Origin: Homarus americanus
Lineage: Eukaryota; Arthropoda; Malacostraca; Decapoda; Nephropidae
Direction of reading: 5' to 3'
Assembly: GCF_018991925.1 (NCBI RefSeq)
Contig: NW_024735516.1
Span: 596,001-660,000, forward strand
Length of the DNA: 64,000 nucleotides
A program made the translations under genes and the position numbers. Below the pieces are notes generated by a model that made no database searches, was not told the DNA's origin, and worked only from the letters and a program-made list of their open reading frames with translations. Below, in pieces: positions 45,795 through 57,627 of this stretch. Position 1 is the first letter of the stretch. Each line of letters starts with the position of its first letter.

Positions 45795-46540
45795 GGATTA
45801 AAAGGACAAGGGCTGACGTCATCACCTCAGAATGCAGCCCACCTAGTGAACATGCCGGTGGATACCAACCGTGTCGGTACGTCGGGGAACGAGGAGGCGG
45901 ATATAACCCGCTTTACCAGTTCTAACGGAGGTTACACTTGGGTTATGTTGTACCTGGAACACTTCGACAACTGAGAATACAATTTGATCACACACACACA
46001 CACAGAGGGGCTCGGGAGGCAGCCCTTCCTCTCGTCTCCCCGCCCACCTGGTACGATGCCCTCCGTAAACTTCCTGACTTCTCATGTGTGAACGGGGAAG
46101 GGTCGCGAAAGAGAGACGTGTTTGGGGCTCCACTCCTCATCCGGTACGATTTTGCTTGGGAGATTGGTATCTCCACCTCCCCCGAGCAACGTGATTGTGA
46201 ATCATGCAAGAGAACAGACAGCCACACATTTATCCACTACATCCGGAAATGTCGCCACACACTGCACTTCCGTGACGCCTGCTGAATCACCACTAGTGAC
46301 CTCCTGGCGGAGTCACGATGCTTATCACTTTCATGATGGCCAAATATTTCTTAAATAATACTAATGTTAATGTGAAGGATTGTCCTTATTTCCTTCCTTA
46401 AGCTGTAGTAAGCTCCTTTATATTATTTGATTTATATGTACTGGAGACTCCTGCCAGATGCTTCTGGTAACACTGTACTACAGGGATACCTAGTGACAGC
46501 ACTCGGGTCTCGTTTCCAATAATATGGAATAAACTGTTGA
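45795..46540 (+). mobile_element. RNase H LINE C-terminal fragment
   Basis: The RNase H end motif GNEEAD is at 45885-45902, preceded by NMPVDTNRVGTS. After a frameshift and a small CA insertion the frame 45938-46285 reads ALRKLPDFSCVNGEGSRK, then GAPLLIRYDFAWEIGIS, then CESCKRTDSHTFIHYIRKC. The latter is a C-x2-C-x6-H-type knuckle like that of the fragment at 8.46 kb. The frame ends with TGA at 46283-46285. About 250 bases of AT-rich 3' UTR with AATAAACTGTTG follow. It is a decayed copy of an RNase H-bearing non-LTR element. The CA insertion lies between RNase H and the C-terminal region. Confidence 0.68.
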
Positions 46541-46564
46541 AAATTATTAAACACCTTAGCGGTA

Positions 46565-46790
46565 TCTTGGGGAGGGGTTAGGTTACGTTAGCATTAGGGT
46601 GTTTAATTATCAAGTGAAATAAGGTGAGGTGACTAAACTTCATGTGATCAGATAAAAGGTTAGATTAGACATAAGTGTTAGAAGACCACGAAGTAAGGTA
46701 AGGTTAGATTAAGTAGGGTTAGGTAAAGTAGGGTAAGGTTAGGCAAGGAAAGTTTAGGTTATATTAAACAAGGTAAGGTAAGGTTAGTTA
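46565..46790. repeat. Degenerate TTAGG-like region
   Basis: GGTTAGG, GGTAAGG and GTTAGATT variants of the pentamer. Confidence 0.75.
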
Positions 46791-46896
46791 AAAGTGTGAC
46801 AACTGCACAAGGGAAGGAAGACGCCCGGCCAGTGTTGTATAAGAGAAAATCGGTACATTGAAGGTGACCTATGTCGAGGAGCCCCCTCCCTTACCT

Positions 46897-47215
46897 GCCT
46901 TAGTTTACCTTATCTTGCCTTAGTTTACCTTATCTTACCTTAGTTTACCTTATCTTATCTTAGTTTACCTTATCTTACCTTATTTTACCTTATCTTACTT
47001 TATTCTACCTTATTTTACCTCAGTTTACCTTATCTCACCTTAGTTTACCTTTAGCCTACTTAAATCCAGTCGAACCTAGCTCAGTTTAGCTCAGTCTAAC
47101 TTAACTCAACGTTGCAAAGTTAAATCAAACTTAACCTAGCCTAACTCTGCCTAGTATAGCCTAATCTAAACTACCTTTACCTTACTTTACCTGACCTGAC
47201 CTGACCTGAGCGTGA
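46897..47215. repeat. Degenerate CTTA/TTACCT repeat
   Basis: TTAGTTTACCTTATCTTACC units to about 47060, then diverged AACCTAGCTC- and CTGACCTGACC-type pentamers. Confidence 0.85.
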
Positions 47216-48099
47216 ATAAACACAGAGTAGCAGTTTCAAGTGTGACGATGAAACGAAGCTAAAGGAAGAGACAATTGAAGAAAGATGAAGATAAAAGAAA
47301 AGAGATGAAGAAAGATAAAGAGAAAAGGGGGAATAGGCAAGAGAAAGAAACAGAGAGCTAAAACGAAAGAAAGAATGAGTGAGAGAAGAGAGAAAATGTA
47401 AGAAGCTACAAAGTTTCCGTCGAACTAAAATAAACAAGGTAGCTCTCACGTCTGCCTGGCCACCACTACCATGACCGCTAGACACTGTATCGCCACCACA
47501 CCACCAAACACACTATCACCGCCACACAACACCTGGCAACAATACAAGCAATACAAAAAAAAAACATAATCACCTCAAGTACGGATTTAAGTATTAACTA
47601 AAGGTACAGCAACATGTTTTACAATAGATTCTGGCTGGCTGGTTGGTCCTCCACCTCAACGAATCACGGAAGTATTTGCCTAATGTCGCCATTTTAACAC
47701 TCATCCACAGGCGAATATTTGCTAAGAATATCGATCAGTTGCTTATATTGACTGTCTGTTAATATGTTAAGTGTATCTGTCGGCTACTAACCTTCATCAA
47801 CGATTACCTTAACATAACAATTTCTGATGGTCATCCAATGAGAAATTTTCCTGGTCTAGATCGTCAAATGGTGTCTTTGTTCAGTCACGCTCTTCAACAC
47901 AAAAGGTGAAAGCATTACTTGAGAACTTCCACTCTAAAATTCCTAAACGCTGGCCGATGAAATGTCTTGAAATGCTCCAGAATAGCTTATTGGCGCTCGA
48001 CCTGCGCGATACTTGGAGCTACTCCATAAACTGGATGAACCGTTGTGGGTGGCAAAAATTAAGTCACAGAAGCTGATGGCAACATTCTATTGTATCATC
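47216..48099. other. Unique sequence, purine-rich at the start
   Basis: A/G-rich at 47260-47410. The rest has balanced composition, but no frame, splice pair or domain is supported. Confidence 0.5.
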
Positions 48100-48305
48100 G
48101 CCTGCACTTACACCTGGTGCAGTTGTTGGTGCGTTTTGTGAGATGTGGCAACCCTGTGAAAGGCTTATCTAGCATCCTTAACCTGGCTACTATTGCGAGA
48201 TTTCTTATAGGGCCATTCTGGGAGTTTTAGTACGATGTAAACAAACACAGAGGTGCCACATCTTACAAAAAGCACCATCCACTGTACCAGGTACAAGTGC
48301 AGGCA
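48100..48305. mobile_element. Foldback (inverted-repeat) element
   Basis: Arms of 51 bases, 48100-48150 and 48255-48305, are reverse complements with 7 mismatches and no gap. Each arm starts with GCCTGCACTT and ends GATGTGGCA toward the centre. The 104-base interior contains GATGTAAACAAACACAGAGG. Related sequence (TGTAAACAAACACAGGTCTG, then CCACACTGTACAAAA) appears at 56580-56617, so this is a dispersed MITE- or foldback-type family. The superfamily is unknown. Confidence 0.65.
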
Positions 48306-48537
48306 ACTAATGAAATTTATGTGTGTCTGTGTGAGTGTGTGTGTATCAGCATTTACACTACATACCCCCACACACCTTCACTAACCATCGTCTAAAAACT
48401 TAAAAACTCTCTACGTCTTGTTCACTAAAACGTCCGACACAACAACACACAAACACTACGAAGTTTATAACATTCTTGGCGAGTGATTCTTCAAGTTGCA
48501 TGTTTTTCACTCCCAAATTATATCCCCTGATTTTGTG

Positions 48538-49799
48538 CTCCAGGATATAAGAACATAAGAACATAAGAATGGAGGAAACTGCAGCGGACCTATAATCGCC
48601 CATACTGTGCAGTCCCATCTACAGTACACCCAACCCCTATCGCTCATATATCCATCCAACCTATGTTTGAATCTATCCAACGTATTCGAGTTAATGATGA
48701 TATTTGGTAACTTGTTCCACTCATCCACTACTCTATTTCCAAACCAATGTTTACTTATTTCGGGCCTAAATCTAAATTTGTCTAATTTAAAACCATTGTT
48801 ACGAGTTCGCTCCTGGTTGGATAGTTTGAGTACCTTTGTAATGTCCCCTTTGTTTAGCCCTGACTCTTATATATTTCTACCATATCGCCCTCACTCTACG
48901 TCTCTCGAGGGAGTGCAAATTAAGATGCTTTAACCTGTCTCTGTACTCAAGGTTCCTAATGCCCGGATTAGTCTTGTCATTCTCCTCTGAATTCTTTCCA
49001 AGGATTCTATATCCATTCTGTAATACGGTGACCAGAATTGAACTGCAATCCAAGTGAGGTCTAAGAAGCGCAAGATATATTTTAAGATGACCTAGCTAGT
49101 CATGTAACTAACACTCCTTTGTATGAACCAGTACTTTATTAGCCTTGTTTCGAGCAAATGCACATTGTTTACTTGGCTTAAGATTCCTACTTATCATTAC
49201 TCAAATCTTTCACATTCGGATTTCTCAATAACATCGTTGTTCATCTGGTTTCTGTTTACATCTCCTATACTGAGTACTTTACATTGTCCACATTGAATTT
49301 CATCTGCCATTTTTCAGACCACTCGAAAAATTGTTTAGATCTTCCTGTAGTTTTGCGGAGTCCTCGTCAGATTTAATTACACCCTATTTTAGTGTCATCA
49401 GCAAATTTACTTATGTTGCTGTCTATGCCGATATCTATGTCGTTTATGTATATAATAAATAATAATGGTCAGTACTGAGCCTTGGGGAACTCCACCAGTG
49501 ACGTTGCTCCAGTCGGATTTAGTGCCGTTAATGCTCATCACGCTGTTTCCTGTACTGTAACCACGCCCTAATCCATTTTAGAATATCTCCTTTAATGCCA
49601 TGACCCTTCACTTTTCCTTATTAGCCTTCTGGGGTACTCTGTCGAAGGCTTTGCTAAAGTCGAGATATACCACACTGGCACCCTCGTCCACCGATTCGAA
49701 AACTTATGAAAAGAATGTTAATAGATTAGTTAGACATGAACGCCCGCTTGTGAAGACATGTTAGGAATCATTGACCAACTTGTGCTTCTCCAGGATATA
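48538..49799 (-). mobile_element. CR1-like LINE copy with 12-bp target duplication
   Basis: Read on the minus strand the element runs from about 49787 to 48550. It contains [11 protein letters not shown], a QHGF-like motif, [14 protein letters not shown] sequence and DFSKAFDRVPQ (near 49625-49660), and later equivalents of KPSKQCAFARNKANKVL and VVDEWNKLPNIIINSNTLD. The 3' tail is TTCTTATGTTCTTATGTTC-like. CTCCAGGATATA occurs at 48538-48549 and 49788-49799, a perfect 12-bp target-site duplication. Many small indels break all frames. The 3' half is of the same subfamily as the copy at 21.4-22.1 kb. Confidence 0.92.
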
Positions 49800-49814
49800 C
49801 ATACATACACAAAC

Positions 49815-49899
<85 letters not shown>
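49815..49899. repeat. (AT)n microsatellite
   Basis: Perfect AT run of about 84 bases. Confidence 0.97.
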
Positions 49900-49903
<4 letters not shown>

Positions 49904-49912
49904 CACTAGTCG

Positions 49913-49914
<2 letters not shown>

Positions 49915-49996
<82 letters not shown>

Positions 49997-50096
49997 ACCA
50001 AACATATATACATACATACAATCAAACATACATACATACATACATACATACAGCCAAACATCCACACATACATACACAAATACATACATACAGTAT
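49915..50096. repeat. (AT)n followed by (CATA)n
   Basis: AT run to about 49994, then CATACATA tetramers with AACCAAAC interruptions. Confidence 0.96.
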
Positions 50097-50211
50097 ATAA
50101 ACCTTGAAACTATCATGATTGAGAGAATATCATGACCAGAGGAGGAGTGATATATCCCCTACCTACCAGTACCACTTGTGACTGAGCCATCATGCCGAGG
50201 TATTCCTGAAG

Positions 50212-50352
50212 TTTAGGTAGATGTTGCTGATGTTTAGGTAGATGTCACTGGTGTTTAGGTAGATGGCACTGATGTTTAGGTAGATGGCACTGATGTTTAG
50301 GTAGATGGCACTGATGTTTAGGTAGATGACAATGATGTTTAGGTATATGGCA
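50212..50352. repeat. 22-bp minisatellite
   Basis: Six or seven units of GATGTTTAGGTAGATGGCAC plus TG. Confidence 0.95.
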
Positions 50353-50379
50353 CAGGTAAACATCGTCTTCAATTTATAT

Positions 50380-50575
50380 ATACGAGGTTAGGGTAGGTTA
50401 ATCTAGGTTAAAAATTGGTTAAATTAGGTAGGTTCGAACGAGCTAGATTAGGTTAGGTTAATCTAAGGTAAATTGGTTAAGTTGGTCATGATAGGATGAT
50501 ATAAGTTAGGCTAAGTTAAACTACACTAAGTTAGGATAAGTTAGGTTAAGTTAAGTTAGGCTATGTTATAAAAGG
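50380..50575. repeat. Degenerate TTAGG/GGTTA region
   Basis: GGTTAGG-like pentamers mutated to AAGTTAGGATAAG and similar. Confidence 0.78.

Positions 50576-50576
<1 letters not shown>

Positions 50577-50612
<36 letters not shown>
50577..50612. repeat. (CA)n microsatellite
   Basis: CA run of about 35 bases. Confidence 0.96.
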
Positions 50613-50616
<4 letters not shown>

Positions 50617-51008
50617 TATATACACTGTGATAGTTTAATTCTACAGCTGTGTATATAAGAGTTAAAATACTGTTGAGAAAAATTTGTCTATACGTCCATG
50701 CAAAGGCACACTATCACCACTAACCTCATCATCACCACCACCGTCACTACTATCACCATCACACTAAAAAACCACCATCACCACCACACTACAAAAACTA
50801 CCCATCACACCATCACCACTCACATCACACCACCACTATCACCACACGTCGTTGAAATTCCCGTAACTAGCTAACCTTCCTCTACTATATATTATCGATA
50901 ACTCTAAATAAACTTAATGCTCATGATGTAAGCGAGTGTGTTTGTACAGGTGGTGTTACTCATCCACTCTACACACACACACACACGGGAGAAGGATGAC
51001 TATCAGAC
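50613..51008. other. Unique DNA with CACCAT-rich part
   Basis: ATCACCACCAC-type low-complexity sequence at 50700-50850; nothing else. Confidence 0.6.
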
Positions 51009-52000
51009 TGGAGAGAGAGAGAGAGAGAGAGAGAGTGGTGAGGAGGGGAACATGGGAAAGAAGAAGCAACAGGGGAGGGTGGGACAACAGGGGAGGGGAC
51101 AAGGGGAGGGTGGAGGAACAGGGGAGGGGTGGGAGGCAACAGGGGGGGAATGGTGGGAGGCAACAGGGGAATGTGGGAGGCAACAGGGGGAGGGTGGAGG
51201 GCAACAGGGGGAGGGTGGGAAGCAACAGGGGAGTGGTGGGAGGCAACAGGGGAGGGGGGGGAAGCAACAGGGGAGGGGTGGGAAGCAACAGGGGAGTGGT
51301 GGGAAGCAAACAGGGGGAGTGGTGGGAAGCAACATGGGGAGAGGGTGGGAAGCAACAGGGGAGGGGTGGGAGGCAACAGGGGAGGGGGGAAGCAACAGGG
51401 GGAGGTGGGAAGCAACAGAGGGAGGGTGGGAAGCAACAGGGGAGGGTGGGAAGCAACAGGGGAGGGTGGGCAACAGAGGGAGGGTGGGAAGCAACAGGGG
51501 AGGGTGGGAAGCAACAGAGGGAGGGTGGGAAGCAACAGAGGAGGGTGGGAAGCAACAGAGGGAGGGTGGGGCAACAGGGAGGGGTGGGAAGCAACAGAGG
51601 GGAGGGTGGGAAGGGAGGCAACAGGGGAGGGTGGGGCAACAGGGGAGGGTGGGAAGCAAAGAGGGAGGTGGGAAGCAACAGAGGAGGGTGGGAAGCAACA
51701 TGGGGAGGGTGGGAAGCAACATGGGAGGGGTGGGAAGCAACAGAGGGAGTGGTGGGAAGCAACAGGGGAGGGTGGGAAGCAACAGGGGAGGGTGGGAAGC
51801 AACAGGGGAGGGTGGGAAGCAACAGGGGAGGGTGGGAAGCAACAGGGGAGGGTGGGGAAGCAACAGGGAGTGGTGGGAGGCAAGGGGAGTGGTGGGAGGC
51901 AACAGGGGGAAGGCGAGAGGCAACAGGGGAGGGTGGGAAGCAACAGGGGAGGGTGGGGAAGCAACAGGGGAAGGCGAGAGGCAACAGGAGGGGCTGAGAC
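51009..52000. repeat. ~20-bp G-rich minisatellite (with leading GA run)
   Basis: (GA)n at 51012-51034, then about 45 units of GGGGAGGGTGGGAAGCAACA with AGAGGGAGG and AGTGGTGGG variants. The GGG spacing gives strong G-quadruplex potential. All frames are open (GWEATGE, VGSNRG and CCFPPSPVASH types), producing frames of about 350 codons on both strands; all are rejected as coding. Confidence 0.97.
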
Positions 52001-52044
52001 AGGGCTAAGCTAGCAGATATATAAGACGTCACGGCTCATGTCCA

Positions 52045-52290
52045 GACACGCCCCATGCCCACCACTACCTTGCACTGTTACCACGCCCACCGCTACCTTA
52101 CACTGTTACCACGCCCACTGCTACCTTACACTGTTACCACGCCCACTACTACCTTACACTGTTACCACGCCCACCATTACTGTACACTGTTACCACGCCC
52201 ACCACGACCTGACACTGTTACCACGCCCACCACGACCTTACAGTGTTACCACACCCACCACGACTCCATAGGTAACCACGCCCACCATTA
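52045..52290. repeat. 28-bp minisatellite
   Basis: Nine units of ACTGTTACCACGCCCACCAC plus TACCTTAC. Confidence 0.95.
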
Positions 52291-52550
52291 CCTTACATTG
52301 TGTGGTGTAGTGGTAGTGACTAGTGTGATGTAGTGTAGTGATGTTATAGTGGTGGTGGGTGCAGTAGGTGTAGTATAGTGTAGCGTCACGGTGTTATGGC
52401 AGGGGTTGGAGGGGGGGTTGGAGGGGGTGGCCTTGAGGGAGGCAGGACAGACAGTCACCATGACCAATTGTTTCATCTTGACATAAAACTCGCATCCTGA
52501 ACACCACTCTCCACCCTCACTCACCCACGACAGCTATCTTATGTCAAACC
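52291..52550. other. GTAGTG-rich and unique sequence
   Basis: GTAGTGTAGTG low-complexity stretch to about 52390, then unique sequence. Confidence 0.6.
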
Positions 52551-52880
52551 AGTGTAACCTAACCTAATCAAGCCTGTGTAACCTAATCTAACCTAACCTA
52601 ACTTAAATTTACCTAACCAAGCCGAAACAAACCTAACCTGACCTGACCCGACCCAACCTCACCACCACTCTCCACCCTCGACAGCTATGTTATGCCAAGC
52701 CAGTGTAACCTAACCTAACCTAACTTAAATTAACCCAACATAAAATAACCTAACCAAGCCTAAACAAACCTGACCTGAACTAACCTAAGCAAACCTGACC
52801 TAACCTAAATCAAACCAAGCCTAACCTAACCTCACCAAACTTAACCTAACCAAACCTAACCTCACCAAACCAACCTCACT
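52551..52880. repeat. Degenerate CCTAA block
   Basis: AACCTAACCTAA pentamers mixed with AACCAAGCC and AACAAACC variants. Confidence 0.88.
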
Positions 52881-53013
52881 TCAGTACCGTACATTCATAA
52901 CAAAGTCTTCTGCAACACCTGGGCACGAGAGATGTGAGAAAGAGCAGAATGGGGTTTGTCATCTCGGAATGGTTTCATATTGTTCGTTCATTTTTCACAT
53001 TACATAGTGCTTA

Positions 53014-53518
53014 TAGGGTGGCCATTTCCAAATTTCCAAAAAGGAGGACATTTTTTTAATTTTTACGACACTTATTTTTAACCTAATTTAAATATGTTTA
53101 ATGATGAGTTGAAATATAGAAAGTTGTATAAAATATAGAAAATATACTTAGAAGATTTGATTTAATGTAATGAAGGCTATTTTGTGTTTTCTAAAATTTC
53201 ATTTTTTTTAAACGCACTGTATATGTTACATTCATGATACATGCATTCATATAGTATAAATAAAGAACTGAAAGAAATGAATATTACTTTTACTCCTGCT
53301 GGAACAAAATACTGTATATCAACCAAATTAACTTACTTCACAAACTAAAGGAAGTAGCCTGCTTACCAATGCGGCCTTCAGTTCCCACTGTTTTAGTATA
53401 CGTAAGGTAATTTATATAATTATATTTAGACAGGCCCAAAAGAGAAGGACAAATTAACGTCCTGCTTGAGGTGGCGCAAGACGAAGAGTGCTCAGAAGCA
53501 GGACGTCTGGCCAGCCTA
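53014..53518. mobile_element. Possible non-autonomous hAT-like element
   Basis: The left end is TAGGGTGGCCA at 53014-53024. The right end TGGCCAGCCTA at 53508-53518 is its inverse with one mismatch. Inside the ends lie AAAAGGAGGACA on the left and AGAAGGACAAATTAACGTCC on the right, matching a common GGACA motif of such elements. No convincing target duplication was found. The interior is AT-rich and non-coding. Confidence 0.35.
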
Positions 53519-53644
53519 GGTTATAGCGTCCGAGAAGTTTTGGCTGAGGGTACAGTACCTCGTAGCTTTAAAACAACACAAGTCAACATAGGGGTGGCAG
53601 AGGTGTACATACATTATCATGTCTGTAAACACCTCCTTTATAGA

Positions 53645-54862
53645 GTGTGTGTGTGTGTGTGTGTGACAATGTTACCAAAAGAGGAGCATGTGGTGGTGGT
53701 GGTGGTAGCGACAGTGTTACCAAGAATAGCATGTGGTGGTGGTGGTAGCGACAGTGTTACCAAGAGAAACACGTGGTGGTGGTGGTGGTAGCGACAGTGT
53801 TACCAAGAATAGCACGTAGGGTGGAAGCGACAACAAGAGAGTGGTGGTGTGGTGGTGGTGGTGGTAGCGACAGTGTTACCAAGAATAGCATGTGGTGGTG
53901 GTGGTAGGACAGTGTTACCAAGAGAAACACGTGGTGGTGGTGGTGGTGTAGCGACAGTGTTACCAAGAGAAACACGTGGTGGTGGTGGGTAGCGACAGTG
54001 TTACCAAGAATAGCATGTGGTGGTGGTGGTAGCGACAGTGTTACCAAGAGAAACACGTGGTGGTGGTGGTAGCGACAGTGTTACCAAGAGAAACACGTGG
54101 TGGTGGTGGTGGTAGCGACAGTGTTACAAAGAGAAACACGTGGTGGTGGTGGTGGTAGCGACAGTGTTACCAAGAGGAACACGTGGTGGTGGTGTAGCGA
54201 CAGTGTTACCAAGAATAGCACGTGGTGGTGGTAGCGACAGTGTTACCAAGAGAAACACGTGGTGGTGGGTGGTATGACAGTGTTACCAAGAATAGCATGT
54301 GGTGGTGGTAGCGACAGTGTTACCAAGAACAGCATGTGGTGGTGGTGGTAGCGACAGTGTTCCAAGAGAAACACGTGGTGGTGGTGGTGGTAGCGACAGT
54401 GTTACCAAGAATAGCATGTGGTGGTGGTGGTGGTAGCGACAGTGTTACCAAGAGAAACACGTGGTGGTGGTAGCGACAGTGTTACCAAGAATAGCATGTG
54501 GTGGTGGTGGTGGTACGACAATGTTACCAAAAGAGGAGCACGTGGTGGTGGTAGCGACAGTGTTACCAAGAATAGCATGTGGTGGTGGTGGTAGCGACAG
54601 TGTTACCAAGAATAGCATGTGGTGGTGGAGGTAGCGACAGTGTTACCAAGAGAAACACGTGGTGGTGGTAGCGACAGTGTTACCAAGAGAAACACGTGGT
54701 GGTGGTGGTAGCGACAGTGTTACCAAGAGAAACACGTGGTGGTGGTGGTGGTAACGACAGTGTTACCAAGAATAGCACGTGGTGGTGGTGGTGGTGGTAA
54801 CGACAGTGTTACCAAGAGAAACACGTGGTGGTGGTGGTAACAGTGTTACCAATAGGAGCAGG
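53645..54862. repeat. ~36-bp minisatellite
   Basis: A GT run (53645-53664), then about 33 units of GTAGCGACAGTGTTACCAAG plus AGAAACACGTGGTGGTGGTG or AATAGCATG forms. The number of GGT triplets varies from unit to unit. Confidence 0.96.
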
Positions 54863-55085
54863 TGGTGTTAGTGACAGTGTTACCATAACGAGGAAGAGAA
54901 GATAGCGTTGAGGAAGAGACGAGAATTGAGCAAGTCAGCAGAAAGCACACAGGATCAATATAAACCTTGGCAACACTACAACAATGGCGGTCATTCCTGT
55001 AGCTAACGTGTCTTGGCGTCATTATCTCCTGCACCTCCTCACGATCTACCCAGCCCCCCCCCCCCGCTATAATAAGTTGTAATCA
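54863..55085. other. Unique sequence with C-run
   Basis: A C11-type run at about 55056-55066; nothing else recognised. Confidence 0.55.
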
Positions 55086-55300
55086 CTACTGAAATCCACC
55101 ATCATTACCTCCACCACTATTAGCACCACCATCACCAATACCATTACCACTACTATTATTATTACTACTAACCACCACCACCACCACCAATATCATTACC
55201 ACCATTACCACCATTACCACCATTACCACCACCATTAATACCACTACCATCACCACCTCTACTACCACCATCATCATCATTACCACAACAACTACACCGT
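55086..55300. repeat. ACCATTACCACC trinucleotide-type repeat
   Basis: CCATTA/CCACCA units with ATT runs. Confidence 0.88.
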
Positions 55301-55441
55301 CAATCATCGCATTATCCAGGTGAACTATGCATGTCTAGTGTCATTATACATAAATATTCACATACCTGGGGTCATACAGTTGCTCTAATATACAATATGT
55401 TAAAGCCAGCATGTATATGTAACACAAACATGACCTAGTGT

Positions 55442-55600
55442 TTGGATGGACCTGGCCACCATATACACCTGGCCACCATACACACCTGGCTACCATACAC
55501 ACCTGGCCACCATATACACCTGGCCACCATATACACCTGGCCACCATACATACCTGATCACCATATATACCTGGCCACCATACACACCTGACCACCTGTC
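55442..55600. repeat. ~20-bp minisatellite
   Basis: Units of CACCTGGCCACCATACACAC. A short relic of the same unit occurs at 56759-56825. Confidence 0.94.
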
Positions 55601-55830
55601 GCTCACCTTCCCACATCTGTAATATTTCCCCCACCACATCTGTAATATTTCCACCACTACATCTGTAATATTTTCCTACTACACCTGTAATATCCCCCCA
55701 CCACACATGTAATATCTCCCCACCACACCTGTAATATCCCCTCACAAGATGAATAAAATTTCCCCACTACACCTGTAATATTCCCCTACCTCATCTATAA
55801 AATTCCCCCACCACATCTATTAAATTCCCC
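55601..55830. repeat. ~24-bp minisatellite
   Basis: Units of CCACCACATCTGTAATATTT plus CCCC, degrading to the right. Confidence 0.92.
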
Positions 55831-56022
55831 TAGCACGTTTATAAAATTCCCTAACTTCTATTCTTACTACAAAATAACAGTCAATTACCACTAATGTTTT
55901 CATCAATCACTTTAACACCCTTGGCTACGATGACCATCAAGTCATCAGTGGGGTTAAGTCATCGTACTAAAGGGATTAAATCATAGTATTCACAACACAA
56001 AAAAATATCTCAGCCTTGACCG

Positions 56023-56066
<44 letters not shown>

Positions 56067-56577
56067 ACGAATGATATATTAAATAGTGACCCGGTGACCT
56101 TTAAAGCTAGGTCACACAAACCTTATCAGTAACTCCTTCAGTCACTCCCGAGGAAGCTGCATTAAACTTTCAAGCGACGTAATCAAGTGGGTGTGTGTGC
56201 AAGGGGAAGCGTAAAAAGCTTTCACAGAGCCCAACAGGGAACCATGAGTAGTTCATGCTTGCCTAGTGGACTCACGCATTTATGAGCGTAAGTGCCTGAA
56301 GGGCCATGGGTTTCATCGGCATGTTACAGGATGAGTGCGTGGAGGAGAATTCAGGATGAGGTACTGTATGTGTGAAGGTCAAGGCTGAGGCTTCTATATA
56401 CAGCTGTCTAGAAACCTTCACACGAGGGTTCCATAACATGTACAGTCCCCATCACTAGCGCGTTTACAGGGGCTCGTAATATAAACATTCCATAAGTCAT
56501 TATCGTTGAAGGATTTGTTTTAATATTGTTTTAATTTGATTCCATATTATGTTAACTATTGCTAGTTTTCTTCTGTC
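55831..56577. other. Unique sequence with CA run
   Basis: (CA)n at about 56024-56062. Otherwise no recognised exon or element. Confidence 0.5.
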
Positions 56578-56640
56578 GAATGTAAACAAACACAGGTCTG
56601 CCACACTGTACAAAACCTAACGAGCCGCTGTAAACGCACT
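56578..56640. mobile_element. Fragment related to the 48.1-kb foldback element
   Basis: AATGTAAACAAACACAGGTC, then TGCCACACTGTACAAAA, aligns with the right half of the foldback at 48235-48275. Only a partial copy is present. Confidence 0.45.
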
Positions 56641-56859
56641 GGTGAAAGGGACTGTACACTAACACCAATTGCGGAGGTAGTGTGTGTGTGTGTGTTATGA
56701 GGGTTAGTAATGGTGTTTTGACGCAGTAGCCTTGACAACCTCCATTGTGGTGTCCAGCCTCCATATATACCTGGCCACCATACACACCTGACCCCCATAC
56801 AAACCCGACCACCTTACACACCTGGCCGATATATCAAACACCTGACATTAATATACTGT

Positions 56860-57140
56860 ATATCTATATACACTACCGAATCGCGGGAAATGTATTAAAA
56901 TAATAATAAAAATAATAATCATAAATGCAGAAATATATTGAAGCAACAACCACAAGAGCAGAAAGCTTCAAGTAAAACCTACAACAACAACACAACAACA
57001 AACACAACAAGAGAATATACAAGAAAATATCAACAGCAGACTGCCGAGAAAATTAAATGGCAGCATAAACAATAAAAGCGCGGGAAATTTACGAGCCTGA
57101 GAAAAAAAATAAAATAAAAGCGCGGGAACTTCAAAAAGAG
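56860..57140. other. AT-rich DNA with three E2F-like strings
   Basis: TCGCGGGAAATG near 56881, then AATAAAAGCGCGGGAA twice (near 57071 and 57113). GCGGGAAA matches the E2F/DP consensus. The repeated AATAAAAGCGCGGGAA suggests a small local duplication. Regulation is only inferred. Confidence 0.3.
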
Positions 57141-57141
57141 G

Positions 57142-57408
57142 ATGATAAAAAAAAAACAGGTGAAGCGGGACGGGAACAGGTATAAAGCTGGTTGTCACTA
57201 CCTGGCAACCAAGACATCTAGAATAAACAACCGATTTATTTCTTCGATTTACAACGCGTCAATACAACACCCAACTGTCGACGGTAAACACATATCAATA
57301 ACTAAACAGAACGCGTCGTTACTCAAACGCCCATTACACTACAAGTATATAAAAAGCAGTTCTGATTACTTGCCACAAAACGGTGATACAGTAGAGATGT
57401 TTTTGTAG
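57142..57408 (+). CDS. Short unrecognised ORF
   Basis: An 88-codon ATG frame starting MIKKKQVKRDGNRYKAG, basic, with INNRFISSIYN in the middle and ending EMFL. It does not lie in a tandem array and has mixed codons, but no motif, splice signal or neighbour supports it. The E2F-like strings lie just upstream. Chance occurrence is likely. Confidence 0.2.
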   Translation: MIKKKQVKRDGNRYKAGCHYLATKTSRINNRFISSIYNASIQHPTVDGKHISITKQNASLLKRPLHYKYIKSSSDYLPQNGDTVEMFL

Positions 57409-57627
57409 CCAGGTAAATATATTGAAAGGTTGAACTTATACGTATTGATTACACAACCTGGAAATGACGTGAGTACACAACCTGGAAATGACGTACCAAT
57501 AACGAGGCAATGACGAAGCACAGGTTATATTGACCCAGAAACACGAGCAGAAATCACCTTCACCTCGACGCAATAACAGTGAGAGAACCTGGTGATTCTT
57601 GTATAGTGATAAATAACACACCAAGAG

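Noticed and set aside
50936..52032. Overlapping ~350-codon frames on both strands
   Set aside because: The 20-bp G-rich array is open in every frame; peptides are pure Gly/Asn/Arg or Pro/Ser/Cys repeats without start or splice context.
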